From Halanaeroarchaeum sp051744605 (GTDB lineage Archaea > Halobacteriota > Halobacteria > Halobacteriales > Halobacteriaceae), in NCBI GenBank assembly GCA_051744605.1, contig JBNJDE010000001.1, positions 4,909 to 68,908 on the forward strand: DNA of 64,000 nucleotides, read 5' to 3'. The position numbers were made by a program, and so were the translations under genes. A model generated the notes under the pieces. That model ran no database searches, had not been told where the DNA came from, and saw only the letters and a list, made by a program, of their open reading frames with translations. Positions 41,504 to 50,770 of this stretch are shown here, piece by piece (the first letter of the stretch is position 1; the number at the start of each line of letters is the position of its first letter).

Positions 41504-42100
41504 TCAGGGATCGTACTGGACGAGGGACGCCGCCTCCGACGCGAGGGTCGCTGCCCGGTCGTCGAACGAATCGGCGTACCGGACGAGCAACGTCAAGAGG
41601 GTCTCGGGCCTGGCGATGCGATAGCCGTCCTCGGCTTCGAGAACACCGACGCCCTTGAGTTCCGAGGCGTAGGTACTGATCGTCGCCCGCGACACGTCGA
41701 GTCGGTCTGCGAGGTCACTGCCGGTCGTCGCAGGATTTCGGAGGAGTACGATGACCATCCCCCGGGGCGTATCGCGACGGAGGTAGCCCAGGGCGACCTG
41801 CTCGTAATCGGAGAACCGCCCCGCCTGGAAGAACCGGCGGTAATCGCCGTCCCGATGGCTCACGATGGCGCCGTCGTCCTGCAGTCGGCGGAGGTGGTGC
41901 TGTGCCTCGCCCGTACCGAGTTTGAGGTCGTCGCGCACCTTCGAGAAGTGGGCGCCCGGGGTCGCCCCGAGATAGCCGAGGATGGCTTCTCTGACCTCGC
42001 TGTCGTCGTCATCCCGATTCCCGACGACGGCGAGTGGACTCGCTGCCCCGACCGCGGCGAACCGTCGGAGAGTGGCCCGTTTGTCCTCGTCGATACCCAT
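41504..42100 (-). CDS. Transcriptional regulator with two winged-helix domains
   Basis: A 198-residue protein. The first winged helix covers about residues 35-85 (REAILGYLGATPGAHFSK, GEAQHHLRRLQDDGAIV); the second covers about residues 105-165 (MVIVLLRNPATTGSDLADRL, SRATISTYASELKGVGV). The N-terminal 30 residues include a short hydrophobic stretch (FAAVGAASPLAVVG) too weak for a clear anchor. It resembles haloarchaeal ArsR/TrmB-like double-wHTH regulators. Its target is unknown; the neighbouring SPFH gene on the same strand is a candidate but not shown. Confidence 0.8.
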   Translation of the reverse strand: MGIDEDKRATLRRFAAVGAASPLAVVGNRDDDDSEVREAILGYLGATPGAHFSKVRDDLKLGTGEAQHHLRRLQDDGAIVSHRDGDYRRFFQAGRFSDYEQVALGYLRRDTPRGMVIVLLRNPATTGSDLADRLDVSRATISTYASELKGVGVLEAEDGYRIARPETLLTLLVRYADSFDDRAATLASEAASLVQYDP

Positions 42101-42176
42101 TCGAATCGGGGTACGTGACGGGAGGGGAAAAGTATTCGCTCGGTTCCCGCTCCGTTAGATGGCCCCTTCGTACCGG

Positions 42177-43280
42177 TTACTTCTCCGCTGGCGTCTCCTC
42201 TCCCTCGAGTTCCTTGTCCAGCTCCTCGATGACCTCTTCGGCGGACTTGAGCCCTTCCTGTGCCACGTTCGGACTGATCTCGCTGTCCACCTCGAACTTC
42301 CCAATCATCTCGTCGATGTTGTCGAGACCGAGCAGTTCCCGCGTGTCCTCGTCGAACTCAAGGCTGTCGAGGACGGTCATCTCCTGGGCCACGTCACCGT
42401 CGGTGAGGTGTTTGCCGTACCGACCGACCAACGAGGAGAGTTCCTGCGGGATGATGAAGGTCGTCGATTCGCCTTCCCCGATGGCCTCCAGCGTCTCCAT
42501 GCCCTTCTCGATGATTGCCCGTTCGCCCATCGACTCGGCCGATCTGGCACGGAGCACCGTCGAGATTGCGTCACCCTGGGCTTCGAGGATCTGCGATTCT
42601 TTCTCCCCCTGGGCCCGGATGATGTCCGAACGCTTCTGGCCCTCTGCCTTCTCGATGGCGCTCTGGCGTTCTCCCTGCGCTTCGAGGATCATCGCCCGGC
42701 GACGACGCTCCGCAGAGGTCTGCTGCTCCATCGCCTGCTGGACCTCTCGAGACGGGTTGACCTCCCGGACCTCGACGGACTCCACGCGGATGCCCCACTC
42801 GTCGGTGGGTTCGTCGAGTTCCTCACGGATGCGAGAGTTGATCTCCTGGCGCTTGTTGAGCGTGTCGTCGAGTTCCATGTCGCCGATAACGGCACGTAAC
42901 GTGGTCTGCGCGAGATTGGAGACGGCTCGCTTGTAATCGTCGACCTCGAGGAACGCACGCTTCGCGTCCATCACGCGGATGTAGACCACGGCGTCCGCGG
43001 TGACCGGCGAGTTGTCCCGCGTGATCGCCTCCTGTTGGGGTACGTCGATCGTCTGGGTCCGCATATCGAACGTGTACCGCCTGGAGACGAACGGCGGCAC
43101 GAAGCTGATACCCGGTTCGAGCAATCCGCGGTACTCGCCGAACACCGTCAGTGCGTCCTTCTCGTAGGCGTCGACGATGGCGACGGCCGAATAGACGGCC
43201 ACGATCAGCAGGGCCAGCACCAGCAGTCCCGCGAAGGTGATCGATGAACCGGTCGGGAGTGCCTGGAGGATTGCTATCAT
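42177..43280 (-). CDS. SPFH/band 7 (stomatin-like) protein
   Basis: A 367-residue protein with one N-terminal membrane segment (ITFAGLLVLALLIVAVYSAVA) and a band 7 domain: VFGEYRGLLEPGISFVPPFV, QTIDVPQQEAITRDNSPVTA and SVEVREVNPSREVQQAMEQQ. A long Glu/Lys/Ala-rich coiled coil (EAQGERQSAIEKAEGQKRSD) follows. Stomatins oligomerise into membrane microdomain scaffolds and work with NfeD partners and membrane proteases. The NfeD gene lies 51 bases upstream on the same strand. Confidence 0.92.
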   Translation of the reverse strand: MIAILQALPTGSSITFAGLLVLALLIVAVYSAVAIVDAYEKDALTVFGEYRGLLEPGISFVPPFVSRRYTFDMRTQTIDVPQQEAITRDNSPVTADAVVYIRVMDAKRAFLEVDDYKRAVSNLAQTTLRAVIGDMELDDTLNKRQEINSRIREELDEPTDEWGIRVESVEVREVNPSREVQQAMEQQTSAERRRRAMILEAQGERQSAIEKAEGQKRSDIIRAQGEKESQILEAQGDAISTVLRARSAESMGERAIIEKGMETLEAIGEGESTTFIIPQELSSLVGRYGKHLTDGDVAQEMTVLDSLEFDEDTRELLGLDNIDEMIGKFEVDSEISPNVAQEGLKSAEEVIEELDKELEGEETPAEK

Positions 43281-43331
43281 ACCTGAAGCCTTCGTTCCCC
43301 ACCCGAATAACAGTTGGTGTCCCAGCGGGCA

Positions 43332-43859
43332 CTACGCCTGTTCGCTCTCCTCTCGTTCTCGTTGCTGAGCGAGTTCGCGATCGATCTCGTCGATCTCCGA
43401 GAGCTGTTCGACGGTGATGACGTTGCCGCCACCCGGGTCGATGACCACGATCTCGGCGTCGACGGGGATCTCCCCCTCGAGGCTCCGAGCCGCGTACGTC
43501 GAGTCGAATCCGCCCCGTTCGAGCTTCACGCGACCCGACCGTTCGGTCACCCGCTCGACGACGTGCCCGCGTTCACCACGAAGGTCGTCCGAACTCCTCG
43601 TCTGCCCGGTGTCCGTCCCCTGATAGAGGTTGAGGCGGCGGTAGACGACGAGGGCTGCCCCGCCGGTGATGGTCACGAGCAATGCCAGGACGAGTGGACT
43701 CGCCAGCGATGGCACGAGCAACCCGATCAACCCGGCCGCCATGAGGGCGACCCCGAGCACGATCAGGTGCGCACCGGGCGCGAGCGCCTCCATGATGGCG
43801 ATCACGATGCCGGCGCTGAAGAGGAGCAGCGAGAGCGATTGACCGAGGACTTCGACCAT
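43332..43859 (-). CDS. NfeD-family membrane protein
   Basis: A 175-residue protein from ATG 43859. It has four hydrophobic segments in the first 90 residues (LSLLLFSAGIVIAIMEALAP, HLIVLGVALMAAGLIGLLV, ASPLVLALLVTITGGAALVV) and a C-terminal OB-fold domain (DLRGERGHVVERVTERSGRV ... PVDAEIVVIDPGGGNVITVE). NfeD-like proteins partner with stomatins and are often cut by or fused to a ClpP-type protease; no protease domain is fused here. The OB part probably contacts the SPFH oligomer. Confidence 0.88.
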   Translation of the reverse strand: MVEVLGQSLSLLLFSAGIVIAIMEALAPGAHLIVLGVALMAAGLIGLLVPSLASPLVLALLVTITGGAALVVYRRLNLYQGTDTGQTRSSDDLRGERGHVVERVTERSGRVKLERGGFDSTYAARSLEGEIPVDAEIVVIDPGGGNVITVEQLSEIDEIDRELAQQREREESEQA

Positions 43860-43890
43860 GCAGATGCTTGGCACTGCACGGCAAAAACCG

Positions 43891-44061
43891 TTACCCGAGT
43901 CCGAGCAACGTCGCGAAGACGTACAGCGCCGCCAGCACGCCGAGCAGCACGAAGATGGCGTTCTCGAGTGACGGCGACCCCTTCTCGACCGGCGGCAGCT
44001 CGTACTCGTCCACGACGCCGTCCGGGCCGACGTCGTCGAGATCGTACTTCCAGTCGCTCAT
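43891..44061 (-). CDS. Small membrane protein (DUF7312-like)
   Basis: A 56-residue protein starting MSDWKYDLDDVGPDG. An acidic N-terminal half precedes one C-terminal transmembrane helix (ENAIFVLLGVLAALYVFATL), making it a tail-anchored protein. I recall this as DUF7312 in haloarchaea (unchecked). It lies between pyruvate kinase and NfeD on the same strand with about 30-base spacers, so it may be part of that transcript and be a component of the SPFH/NfeD assembly; that is inference. Confidence 0.72.
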   Translation of the reverse strand: MSDWKYDLDDVGPDGVVDEYELPPVEKGSPSLENAIFVLLGVLAALYVFATLLGLG

Positions 44062-44092
44062 CGACGGGAGTTGGTGGCGGGCGGGCAAAAGC

Positions 44093-45835
44093 TCACTGGC
44101 CGGTGACCGCGCCAGCGAAGACGACCCCGCGTTCCCCGTCGATCGTCACCGTCCTCCCGTCGGCGACCGAGGGGAGTTCGGCACCGCTCACCATCGGCAC
44201 GCCCATCTCGCGGGCGATCATCGCGGCGTACCCGGTCATCCCGGACTTCGCGCTCACGATGCCGGCCAGTTTGGAGACGTCGCCGTCGAACTCCTCGTCG
44301 AAGTCGTGGTCGAGCACGGCGATGGCACCGGCCGGGACCGCGGAGAGGTCACCGTCGGCCAATCTGGCGACGGGACCGGCGACCCGTCCGCCGACGACCG
44401 CCCGGCCGACCGCGAGCGTCTCCGCGGCGACGTGCACCTTGAGCGTATTCGCGGTGTCCTCGCCGTCGAGTTCGGTCATCATCCCTGACATCACGACCAC
44501 CGTGTCGCCGCTCTCGACGATGCCGGCCTCGACGCTCGCCTGGACGGACCGGTCGATGACGGAGGTGGCCGATCCACCCTCGATCGTCGCCAGCTGTGCG
44601 TTCACCCCCCAGACGAGTCCCATCTGTCGGCGGACGTCGTCCCGGGGCGTCGTCGCCACGACCGGGACGCCGGGGCGGAACTTGGCGACCTTCCGGGCGG
44701 TGTAGCCCGACTCGCTCGCCACGACCACGGCGCTCGCGTCGATGTCCCTCGCGAGATACCGGGCCGACCGCGCCACGGCCTCGGTCCGCGATTCGTCCTC
44801 CGCGGGCGGCACGCGCTGGTCCTGCAGTTCGTCGTATTCGGGACTCGATTCGATCTCTCGGACGATGCGGTCCATCGCCCGGACGACCTTGACCGGGTGA
44901 TCGCCGACGGCGGTCTCCGCGGAGAGCATCACCGCGTCGGTGCCGTCGAGGACGGCGTTGGCGACGTCCGAGGCTTCGGCGCGCGTCGGTCGGCCACGGT
45001 GGACCATCGAATCGAGCATCTCGGTCGCCGTGATGACGGGGGTGCCGGTCGCCTGGGCCCCCCTGATGATCCGTTTCTGGATGAGCGGGACGTCCTCCAT
45101 CGGGAGCTCGACACCGAGGTCACCCCTGGCAACCATGACTCCCTGTGAGGCCTCGATGATCGCATCCCGGTTCTCGACCGCGCCGGCCCGCTCTATCTTC
45201 GCGACGACCGGGATGTCGGCGCCCAGCGATTCGAGGAACCCGTTGACCGCGAGGACGTCATCGGCGTCTCGCACGAAACTCGCCGCGACGAAATCCACGT
45301 CCTTCTCGGCAGCCAGTTCGAGGTCCGCCCGGTCCTTCTGGGTGACGACGTCGAGGTCGAGGGCCACCCCGGGCACGTTGACCCCTTTGTGACTCGTCAG
45401 TTCGCCGCCGACGTCGACCGTCGCGACGACGCGCTCTCCGTCGACCCGTTCGACCGTCGTCTCGATCCGACCGTCGTCGACGAGCACCCGGTCCCCGGGT
45501 TCGACCGTCGCGATACTCGTCGACAGCCCGATCCGTTCGTCAGTTACCGCTTCGCCCGGTTCGAAGTGGACCGTCTCGCCCGCCTGGAGGGTGACGGGGG
45601 CTTCGGTCTCGCCGGTCCGGATCTCCGGTCCCTGCAGATCCATCATCACTGCGAGCGGGTTCTCCGTCACCTCGTCGACCCGCTGTGCGCGGTCGATCAG
45701 GGTCGCCCGGTCCTCGCGAGTTCCGTGGCTGGCGTTGATGCGCGCCACCGTCATCCCGGCGTCTGCGAGGTCCCGGATGGCGTCGACGGTGTTCGACGCC
45801 GGCCCCAGTGTGCAGACCACTTTCGCGTTTCGCAT
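44093..45835 (-). CDS. pyk: Pyruvate kinase with C-terminal PEP-utiliser-like domain
   Basis: A 580-residue enzyme. The core has the pyruvate kinase landmarks MRNAKVVCTLGPASNTVDAI, MDLQGPEIRTGE, the signature Lys region DIPVVAKIERAGAVEN and VARGDLGVELPMEDVP. It makes pyruvate and ATP from PEP and ADP. The last 100 residues add a phosphohistidine-swivel-like domain, but where such domains have TSHAA, this one has MTGYAAMIAREMGVPMVSG, so the phosphorylated His is Tyr. PEP synthase, the opposing enzyme, is encoded 8 kb away. It is divergent from the MFS gene. Confidence 0.94.
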   Translation of the reverse strand: MRNAKVVCTLGPASNTVDAIRDLADAGMTVARINASHGTREDRATLIDRAQRVDEVTENPLAVMMDLQGPEIRTGETEAPVTLQAGETVHFEPGEAVTDERIGLSTSIATVEPGDRVLVDDGRIETTVERVDGERVVATVDVGGELTSHKGVNVPGVALDLDVVTQKDRADLELAAEKDVDFVAASFVRDADDVLAVNGFLESLGADIPVVAKIERAGAVENRDAIIEASQGVMVARGDLGVELPMEDVPLIQKRIIRGAQATGTPVITATEMLDSMVHRGRPTRAEASDVANAVLDGTDAVMLSAETAVGDHPVKVVRAMDRIVREIESSPEYDELQDQRVPPAEDESRTEAVARSARYLARDIDASAVVVASESGYTARKVAKFRPGVPVVATTPRDDVRRQMGLVWGVNAQLATIEGGSATSVIDRSVQASVEAGIVESGDTVVVMSGMMTELDGEDTANTLKVHVAAETLAVGRAVVGGRVAGPVARLADGDLSAVPAGAIAVLDHDFDEEFDGDVSKLAGIVSAKSGMTGYAAMIAREMGVPMVSGAELPSVADGRTVTIDGERGVVFAGAVTGQ

Positions 45836-45911
45836 ACCGCTGCTTTCGATGCCGTCACAAAAAACCCCGCCGTCGCTACCGGAGCCACCACAGTTACTAC
45901 CTCCCCCGCAA

Positions 45912-47114
45912 ATGCTCTCTCAGATGCGCGAGCGCCGTCGGACCCTCTTCGTGACCTCGACCGCCCTCTTTTTCTCGGTGCTCGTCTGGTTCAACTACTC
46001 CGCGGTCCTCCCCTTCGTCGTCGACGACTGGGGACTCACGGGGACCGAGGCGGGGGTCATCTTCGGGGCGTTCCAGGCGGGCTATCTCGTGGCCATCCTT
46101 CCGGCAGGGTGGCTCTCGGATCGGTACTCCCCGCGCTGGATCATCGCGGTCGGTGCCACGGGAACGGCCGTCCCGAGTCTCGCGTTCGCGGCCATCGCCG
46201 ACGGCTACCTGATCGGTGTCGTCCTCCGGTTCCTCTCGGGGCTGTTCGTCGCCGGGGTCTACGTCCCCGGGATGCGCTTTCTCACGGACTGGTTTCCACC
46301 GGCGGTCCGCGGGCGGGCGCTCGGTCTCTACATCGGGACGTTCTCCGTCGGGAGCGGACTCTCTTTCGTGTTCTCGACCGTGGCGGCATCCGCGCTCGAC
46401 TGGCGGGTCGCCATCGGCGTGACGAGCGTTGGGGCGCTGTTCGTCGCACCACTCGTGTTGGGATTGACCCGTGACCCGCCCGAGCGGGACCGAACGGCTC
46501 CGGCCGGGTTCTCGCTCTCGGTGCTCGCCAATCGGGAGTACCGCTGGTCGGTGAGCATCTACGCCTGGCACAACTGGGAACTGTTCGGGGTTCGCAACTG
46601 GCTCCTGGCGTTCCTGGTGGCCGCTCCGGCCTTCGCGGCGACCGGTTCGACGGTTCTGCCGGGCATCATCGTCGGTGCCATGATCGTCATGAGTGGCGTG
46701 GGGAACGTCGTCGGCGGGTACTCGAGCGACCGCGTGGGGCGGACGCGGACCATCGCCGTCGCCCTGGGCGCGAGCGCGCTGGTGAGCGCGTCCATCGGTT
46801 TCCTCGGCGACCTCCCGGTCGCGATACTGGCCGGTGTCGTCTTGCTGTACGGCGTCGTCCTGGCGATGGACTCGGCGCCGACCTCCACGCTCGTGACGGA
46901 GGTCGTCGAGGACGAGGTCGTGGGGACGGCCCTCTCTATCCAGTCGCTCGTCGGCTTCTCGACGACGGTCGTCTCGCCGGTCGTCTTCGGCCTCGCTCTC
47001 GACCGGGCGGGGTACGCGGTGGCGTTCTCGACGATGGCCGCCGGCGCGCTCCTCGGGCTCCTGTCGGTCGGGGGGCTCGTGCGATTGCGCCGAAAACGAG
47101 CTGCGTCCGCGTGA
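45912..47114 (+). CDS. MFS transporter
   Basis: A 400-residue twelve-segment transporter from ATG 45912 (another at 45924). The MFS signature between TM2 and TM3 is GWLSDRYSPRW and is repeated in the second half as GGYSSDRVGRTRT. Motifs such as FLTDWFPPAVRGRALGLYIG suggest the anion/oxalate-formate or nitrate-type MFS branches rather than the group to which the carrier at 6.4 kb belongs. The substrate is unknown. It is divergent from pyruvate kinase and convergent with metG. Confidence 0.85.
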   Translation: MLSQMRERRRTLFVTSTALFFSVLVWFNYSAVLPFVVDDWGLTGTEAGVIFGAFQAGYLVAILPAGWLSDRYSPRWIIAVGATGTAVPSLAFAAIADGYLIGVVLRFLSGLFVAGVYVPGMRFLTDWFPPAVRGRALGLYIGTFSVGSGLSFVFSTVAASALDWRVAIGVTSVGALFVAPLVLGLTRDPPERDRTAPAGFSLSVLANREYRWSVSIYAWHNWELFGVRNWLLAFLVAAPAFAATGSTVLPGIIVGAMIVMSGVGNVVGGYSSDRVGRTRTIAVALGASALVSASIGFLGDLPVAILAGVVLLYGVVLAMDSAPTSTLVTEVVEDEVVGTALSIQSLVGFSTTVVSPVVFGLALDRAGYAVAFSTMAAGALLGLLSVGGLVRLRRKRAASA

Positions 47115-47138
47115 CGACCGGAGGGATGCGCCGGGCGA

Positions 47139-49265
47139 CTACCGGATCTTCGTTCCCGGCTCGGCGTCGTCGTGGGTAGTCAACAGATCGGCTTCCTCGC
47201 CGGCCGCGAGGATCATCCCGTTTGACTCCACACCGAACAGTTCGGCCTTCTCCAGGTTCGCCAGGAGGACGATGCGCGTTCCCGGGAGGGCCTCGACGTC
47301 GTGGAGTTGCCTGATGCCCGCGACGACCTGGCGTTCCTCGACGCCGATGTCGACCTCGAGTCGGACCAGTTTGTCCGCGCCCTCGATCGGTTCGGCCGCG
47401 AGTATCTCGCCGACGCGGATGTCGAGTTCCTGGAACTCCTCGAAGGAGATGCGTTCGTCTGCGATGGGTTCGAGTTCGGTCATTGGTTCGCTCTCGTCCT
47501 CGTCCGTGGTATCGGTTTCGACATCGTCGCCAGCGGTCGAATCGCTTGCACCCTCGGCCGCCGCGGCGTCCGCTTCGGCGACGCGTTCGGCCAGCTGCTC
47601 GTTCAGTTCATCGACGGTGTCGTCTTCGATCTTCTCGAAGAGCTCGGTGGGCTCGTCGAAGGTCTCGGGTGGTGCCTCGAGACAGGCCTCGATGCGCTGG
47701 TCGTGGATGGAGCCGTCTTCTTCGAGTTGCGACCAGACGGTCTCGGCCTTCTCGGGGGTGAACGGCGCGAGCAACACGGCGATGGCCTTCACCAGCTGGA
47801 CCGTATCGCGGATGACCCGTGCGGCCCGGGCTGGGTCGTCGTCGGTGAGCTTCCAGGGCTCGTTGCGCTGGATGTACTCGTTGCCGAACCGTGCCAGGTC
47901 GATGGCGGCGTCGCCGGCCCGTCGCAGCGAGTAGTCGTTGAGCGCGTCCTGGAACTCGGCCATCGCGTCTCGAATGGCGTCTTCGACCTCCTCGGAGACG
48001 TCGGCGTCGGGCGTTCCATCGTAGTTCCGGGTGGCGAAGAGCAACGCCCGGTAGACGAAGTTGCCCACGTCGTCGGCGAGTTCGGTGTTGACCCGTTCCT
48101 GGAATCGCTCCCAGGTGAAATCGACGTCCCGCTCGAAGCTCCCGGCGGTCGAGAGGTAGTAGCGGAGCAGGTCGGTCGAGAAACCGGTGTCGAGGTAGTC
48201 GTCGGCCCAGATGGCCCGGTTGCGACTGGTCGAGAACGCTCGCCCCTCCAGGTTGACGAATCCACTGGCCATCACGGCCCGGGGTTCGGCGTAGTCGGCG
48301 CCGTGCAGCATGGCCGGCCAGAAGACGGTGTGATGCTGGATGATGTCCCGGCCGATGACGTGGACGATTTCCCCGCCGCCGGAATCGTCGTCGCGCCAGA
48401 CCGCCTCCCAGTCGTACTCCTCGGCACCCACGCGCTCCGTGTACTGCTTCGTCGAGGAGATGTACTCGATGGGCGCGTCGACCCAGACGTAGAGGACGAG
48501 GTCGTCGGCCTCCTCGTCGTCGCCCGGATAGTCGATGCCCCAGTCGAGGTCGCGGGTGATACACCAGTCCTGGAGTTCGCCCTCGATCCACTCCCGTGGC
48601 TGGTTCTGCGCGTTCGAGGTGCCTCCCAGGCGGTCGATGAACGCTTGGAGGTACTCCTGGAAGTCGGAGACCCGGAAGAACTTGTGCTCGCGGGTGCGGT
48701 ACTCCGCCGGATTCCCGGTGAGCGTACTCTTCGGATCTTCTATCTCGCCAGGTTCGAGATGTCGGCCACAGCCCTCGTCGCACTCGTCGCCACGGGCAGT
48801 CTCGCCACAGTAGGGACAGGTGCCGACCACGTACCGGTCGGGGAGTGGTTGATCGTCGATGGGGTCCCAGGCGACCTCGATCTCCTTCTCGTAGATGTGC
48901 CCGCGGTCGTCCAGGGTCCGGACGATGTCGCGGGTGATGGCCGTGTTCGTCTCGTCGTGGGTGTTCCCGTAGTTGTCGAACTCGATGTCGAACTTCGGGA
49001 AGGTCTCCTCGTAGGTCTCGTGCCACTCGAGGGCGAACTCCTCGGGGGAGACGCCCGCCTGTTCGGCGTTGACGGCGATGGGCGTGCCGTGCATGTCCGA
49101 TCCGGAGACGAAGGCCGTCTGCTGGCCGATGGTCTCCAGTGCGCGCGAGAGGATGTCGCCGCTCACGTAGGTCCGCAGGTGGCCGACGTGCAGGTCCCCG
49201 TTGGCGTACGGGAGTCCACACGTCACCACCGCCGGCGATTCCGTTGGGAAGTCCTCGTGGCTCAT
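47139..49265 (-). CDS. metG: Methionyl-tRNA synthetase
   Basis: A 708-residue class I synthetase from ATG 49265. The HIGH motif appears as YANGDLHVGHLRTY; the zinc knuckle as CPYCGE and CDEGCGRH; the KMSKS counterpart as AFSTSRNRAIW. After the anticodon-binding helical domain there is an acidic linker (Asp/Glu/Thr-rich, about residues 555-605) and a C-terminal Trbp111-like tRNA-binding OB domain (LDIRVGEILAAEPIEGADKL ... NLEKAELFGVESNGMILAAG). It charges initiator and elongator tRNAs with methionine. Confidence 0.96.
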   Translation of the reverse strand: MSHEDFPTESPAVVTCGLPYANGDLHVGHLRTYVSGDILSRALETIGQQTAFVSGSDMHGTPIAVNAEQAGVSPEEFALEWHETYEETFPKFDIEFDNYGNTHDETNTAITRDIVRTLDDRGHIYEKEIEVAWDPIDDQPLPDRYVVGTCPYCGETARGDECDEGCGRHLEPGEIEDPKSTLTGNPAEYRTREHKFFRVSDFQEYLQAFIDRLGGTSNAQNQPREWIEGELQDWCITRDLDWGIDYPGDDEEADDLVLYVWVDAPIEYISSTKQYTERVGAEEYDWEAVWRDDDSGGGEIVHVIGRDIIQHHTVFWPAMLHGADYAEPRAVMASGFVNLEGRAFSTSRNRAIWADDYLDTGFSTDLLRYYLSTAGSFERDVDFTWERFQERVNTELADDVGNFVYRALLFATRNYDGTPDADVSEEVEDAIRDAMAEFQDALNDYSLRRAGDAAIDLARFGNEYIQRNEPWKLTDDDPARAARVIRDTVQLVKAIAVLLAPFTPEKAETVWSQLEEDGSIHDQRIEACLEAPPETFDEPTELFEKIEDDTVDELNEQLAERVAEADAAAAEGASDSTAGDDVETDTTDEDESEPMTELEPIADERISFEEFQELDIRVGEILAAEPIEGADKLVRLEVDIGVEERQVVAGIRQLHDVEALPGTRIVLLANLEKAELFGVESNGMILAAGEEADLLTTHDDAEPGTKIR

Positions 49266-49427
49266 GGTGTTCGGTGCCGCCTCCGAGCGGATAACGCTCG
49301 CGATTTCTGTGTTCGCATGGGTGGTGTGATGGGTTCGACACGCCGGGACCGGCCTGCCGAGTGGTACGCGATGGCGTACTCCCCGCCCAGCCAAAAGAAT
49401 TCCCTTCACTCGCCCGGGGCCGTTCGG

Positions 49428-50105
49428 TTAGTCGAGGACCTCGACGCCGCCGAAGAGGGTCAATCCGGTGATGACGAGTTGCGTCTGCCCACCGCCCGTC
49501 CGGGGACGATTGTCCTCGCTGGCCCCGAAGAGCGTCAGGGTCTCCATCGAAACGGTCCAGTCCTCCGGAACCCTGACCTCGAGTCCGCCGAACAGGGAGA
49601 GCGCTTCGATGACCGCGGGTGGCGATTCGACGGCCGCGTCGCGGAGATCTATCTCCGAGCCGCCGAAGATGGAGACCACGGTTCCACCGACGAAGGTCTC
49701 CGCCGTCACCCGCCGCTGACTGCCACCGAAGACGGCCACCATGGAGAGGTCGTCGGCACTGCTCTCCTCGAGGTGCAAGCGACGTCGCCGGGACCGACCG
49801 ACGAGGACGAGCACACCGAAGAGGACGACGAACAGCGGCCACCAGGTCCCGATCTGTGCGTCCGAGACGAGGCCGAGGTTCCGCAACTGGAAGATGCCGG
49901 CGACGGCGACGATCATGACCGGCCCGGTCACGTTACGGCCCCCACTTTTCACGATGGCCCAGAGACCGAGCAACACGAAGAGGAGGGGCACCCACGACCA
50001 CAACGAGGCGGTCGGGAGGGCGTCCGTCGTCGAGGCGAGCAGGAGGAGACCAAACAGGACGATGAGGAGCCCACTAACGAAGCGGCCTGTAGTACGACTG
50101 ACCAT
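49428..50105 (-). CDS. LiaF-like membrane protein
   Basis: A 225-residue protein from ATG 50105. Four hydrophobic segments (FVSGLLIVLFGLLLLAS, LWSWVPLLFVLLGLWAIV, GPVMIVAVAGIFQLR, TWWPLFVVLFGVLVLV) are followed by a beta-helix-like domain with repeating VFGGS, IFGGSEIDLRDAAV, LFGGLEVRVPEDW and LFGASED turns. This is the layout of LiaF/DUF2154 cell-envelope stress proteins. In bacteria LiaF inhibits a LiaRS two-component system; no such kinase is visible here, so the role in archaea is open. It lies 37 bases after the VTT gene. Confidence 0.82.
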   Translation of the reverse strand: MVSRTTGRFVSGLLIVLFGLLLLASTTDALPTASLWSWVPLLFVLLGLWAIVKSGGRNVTGPVMIVAVAGIFQLRNLGLVSDAQIGTWWPLFVVLFGVLVLVGRSRRRRLHLEESSADDLSMVAVFGGSQRRVTAETFVGGTVVSIFGGSEIDLRDAAVESPPAVIEALSLFGGLEVRVPEDWTVSMETLTLFGASEDNRPRTGGGQTQLVITGLTLFGGVEVLD

Positions 50106-50142
50106 ATAGCGAAGACGGCCGCCTGAATGAAAAATGGTATGT

Positions 50143-50709
50143 TCAGATGACGAACAAGGTGCCCTCGATGACGCCGATGGTGACGAGGAGTCTGCCAACG
50201 CTCCCCGCGAACGCGGCGGCGGCGAACTTCACGTAGTCGTCTTCCAGGATGGAGAAGGCGTACAGCGAGAGGGTATCGGGGAAGAAGGGCACCGACAGTC
50301 CCATGGCCATTCCGACGTACCCCCATCGCTTGACGAGGGCGACCATCTGTTTCTGGGACCACTCTTTCGGTCGCAGTCCCAGGCGGCGCAACGACCTGAT
50401 GACGACGCCGGAGCGGGACGCGTTGTGGCCGATGGCCAGGGCGAAGACGCTCCCGAGGGCCTTGCCAAGCCCACTCACCACGATGACCAACACGACCTGC
50501 AGTTCGACGGGGAACCCGAGCGCGAGCGTGTTCCCCGAGCAGACGTAGCCGACCGGACAGAGGACCACCTCGCTCGGGAGTGGGAGGATAAAGGAGATGA
50601 GGACGGAGTACACGAAGATGAGGAACACGCCGCTCCAGCCACTGGCCGTTCGAATCGCGGCTTCGAACGGATCGAACCCCAGTGACTCGATGACGAGGAC
50701 CAGGCTCAC
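50143..50709 (-). CDS. VTT-domain (YqaA/SNARE-associated type) membrane protein
   Basis: A 188-residue membrane protein. Hydrophobic segments include GVFLIFVYSVLISFILPLPS, VVLVIVVSGLGKALGSVFAL and a C-terminal one; VVSGLGKALGSVFALAIGHN corresponds to the VTT motif. The VTT superfamily (DedA, YqaA, TMEM41) includes lipid scramblases and carriers of undecaprenyl phosphate or membrane lipids. A lipid-handling role fits but is not shown. It overlaps nothing and precedes the LiaF-like gene. Confidence 0.8.
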   Translation of the reverse strand: MSLVLVIESLGFDPFEAAIRTASGWSGVFLIFVYSVLISFILPLPSEVVLCPVGYVCSGNTLALGFPVELQVVLVIVVSGLGKALGSVFALAIGHNASRSGVVIRSLRRLGLRPKEWSQKQMVALVKRWGYVGMAMGLSVPFFPDTLSLYAFSILEDDYVKFAAAAFAGSVGRLLVTIGVIEGTLFVI

Positions 50710-50770
50710 ACGCCCTCATCTGGGATGGCCGGGCAAAACAATATCGTTCTCTTCTCCGGTGTCTCCGGTC

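Noticed and set aside
47301..50126. Very long plus-strand open frame opposite metG and the LiaF-like gene
   Set aside because: It is antisense to a canonical methionyl-tRNA synthetase with intact motifs; the translation has no recognisable domain.
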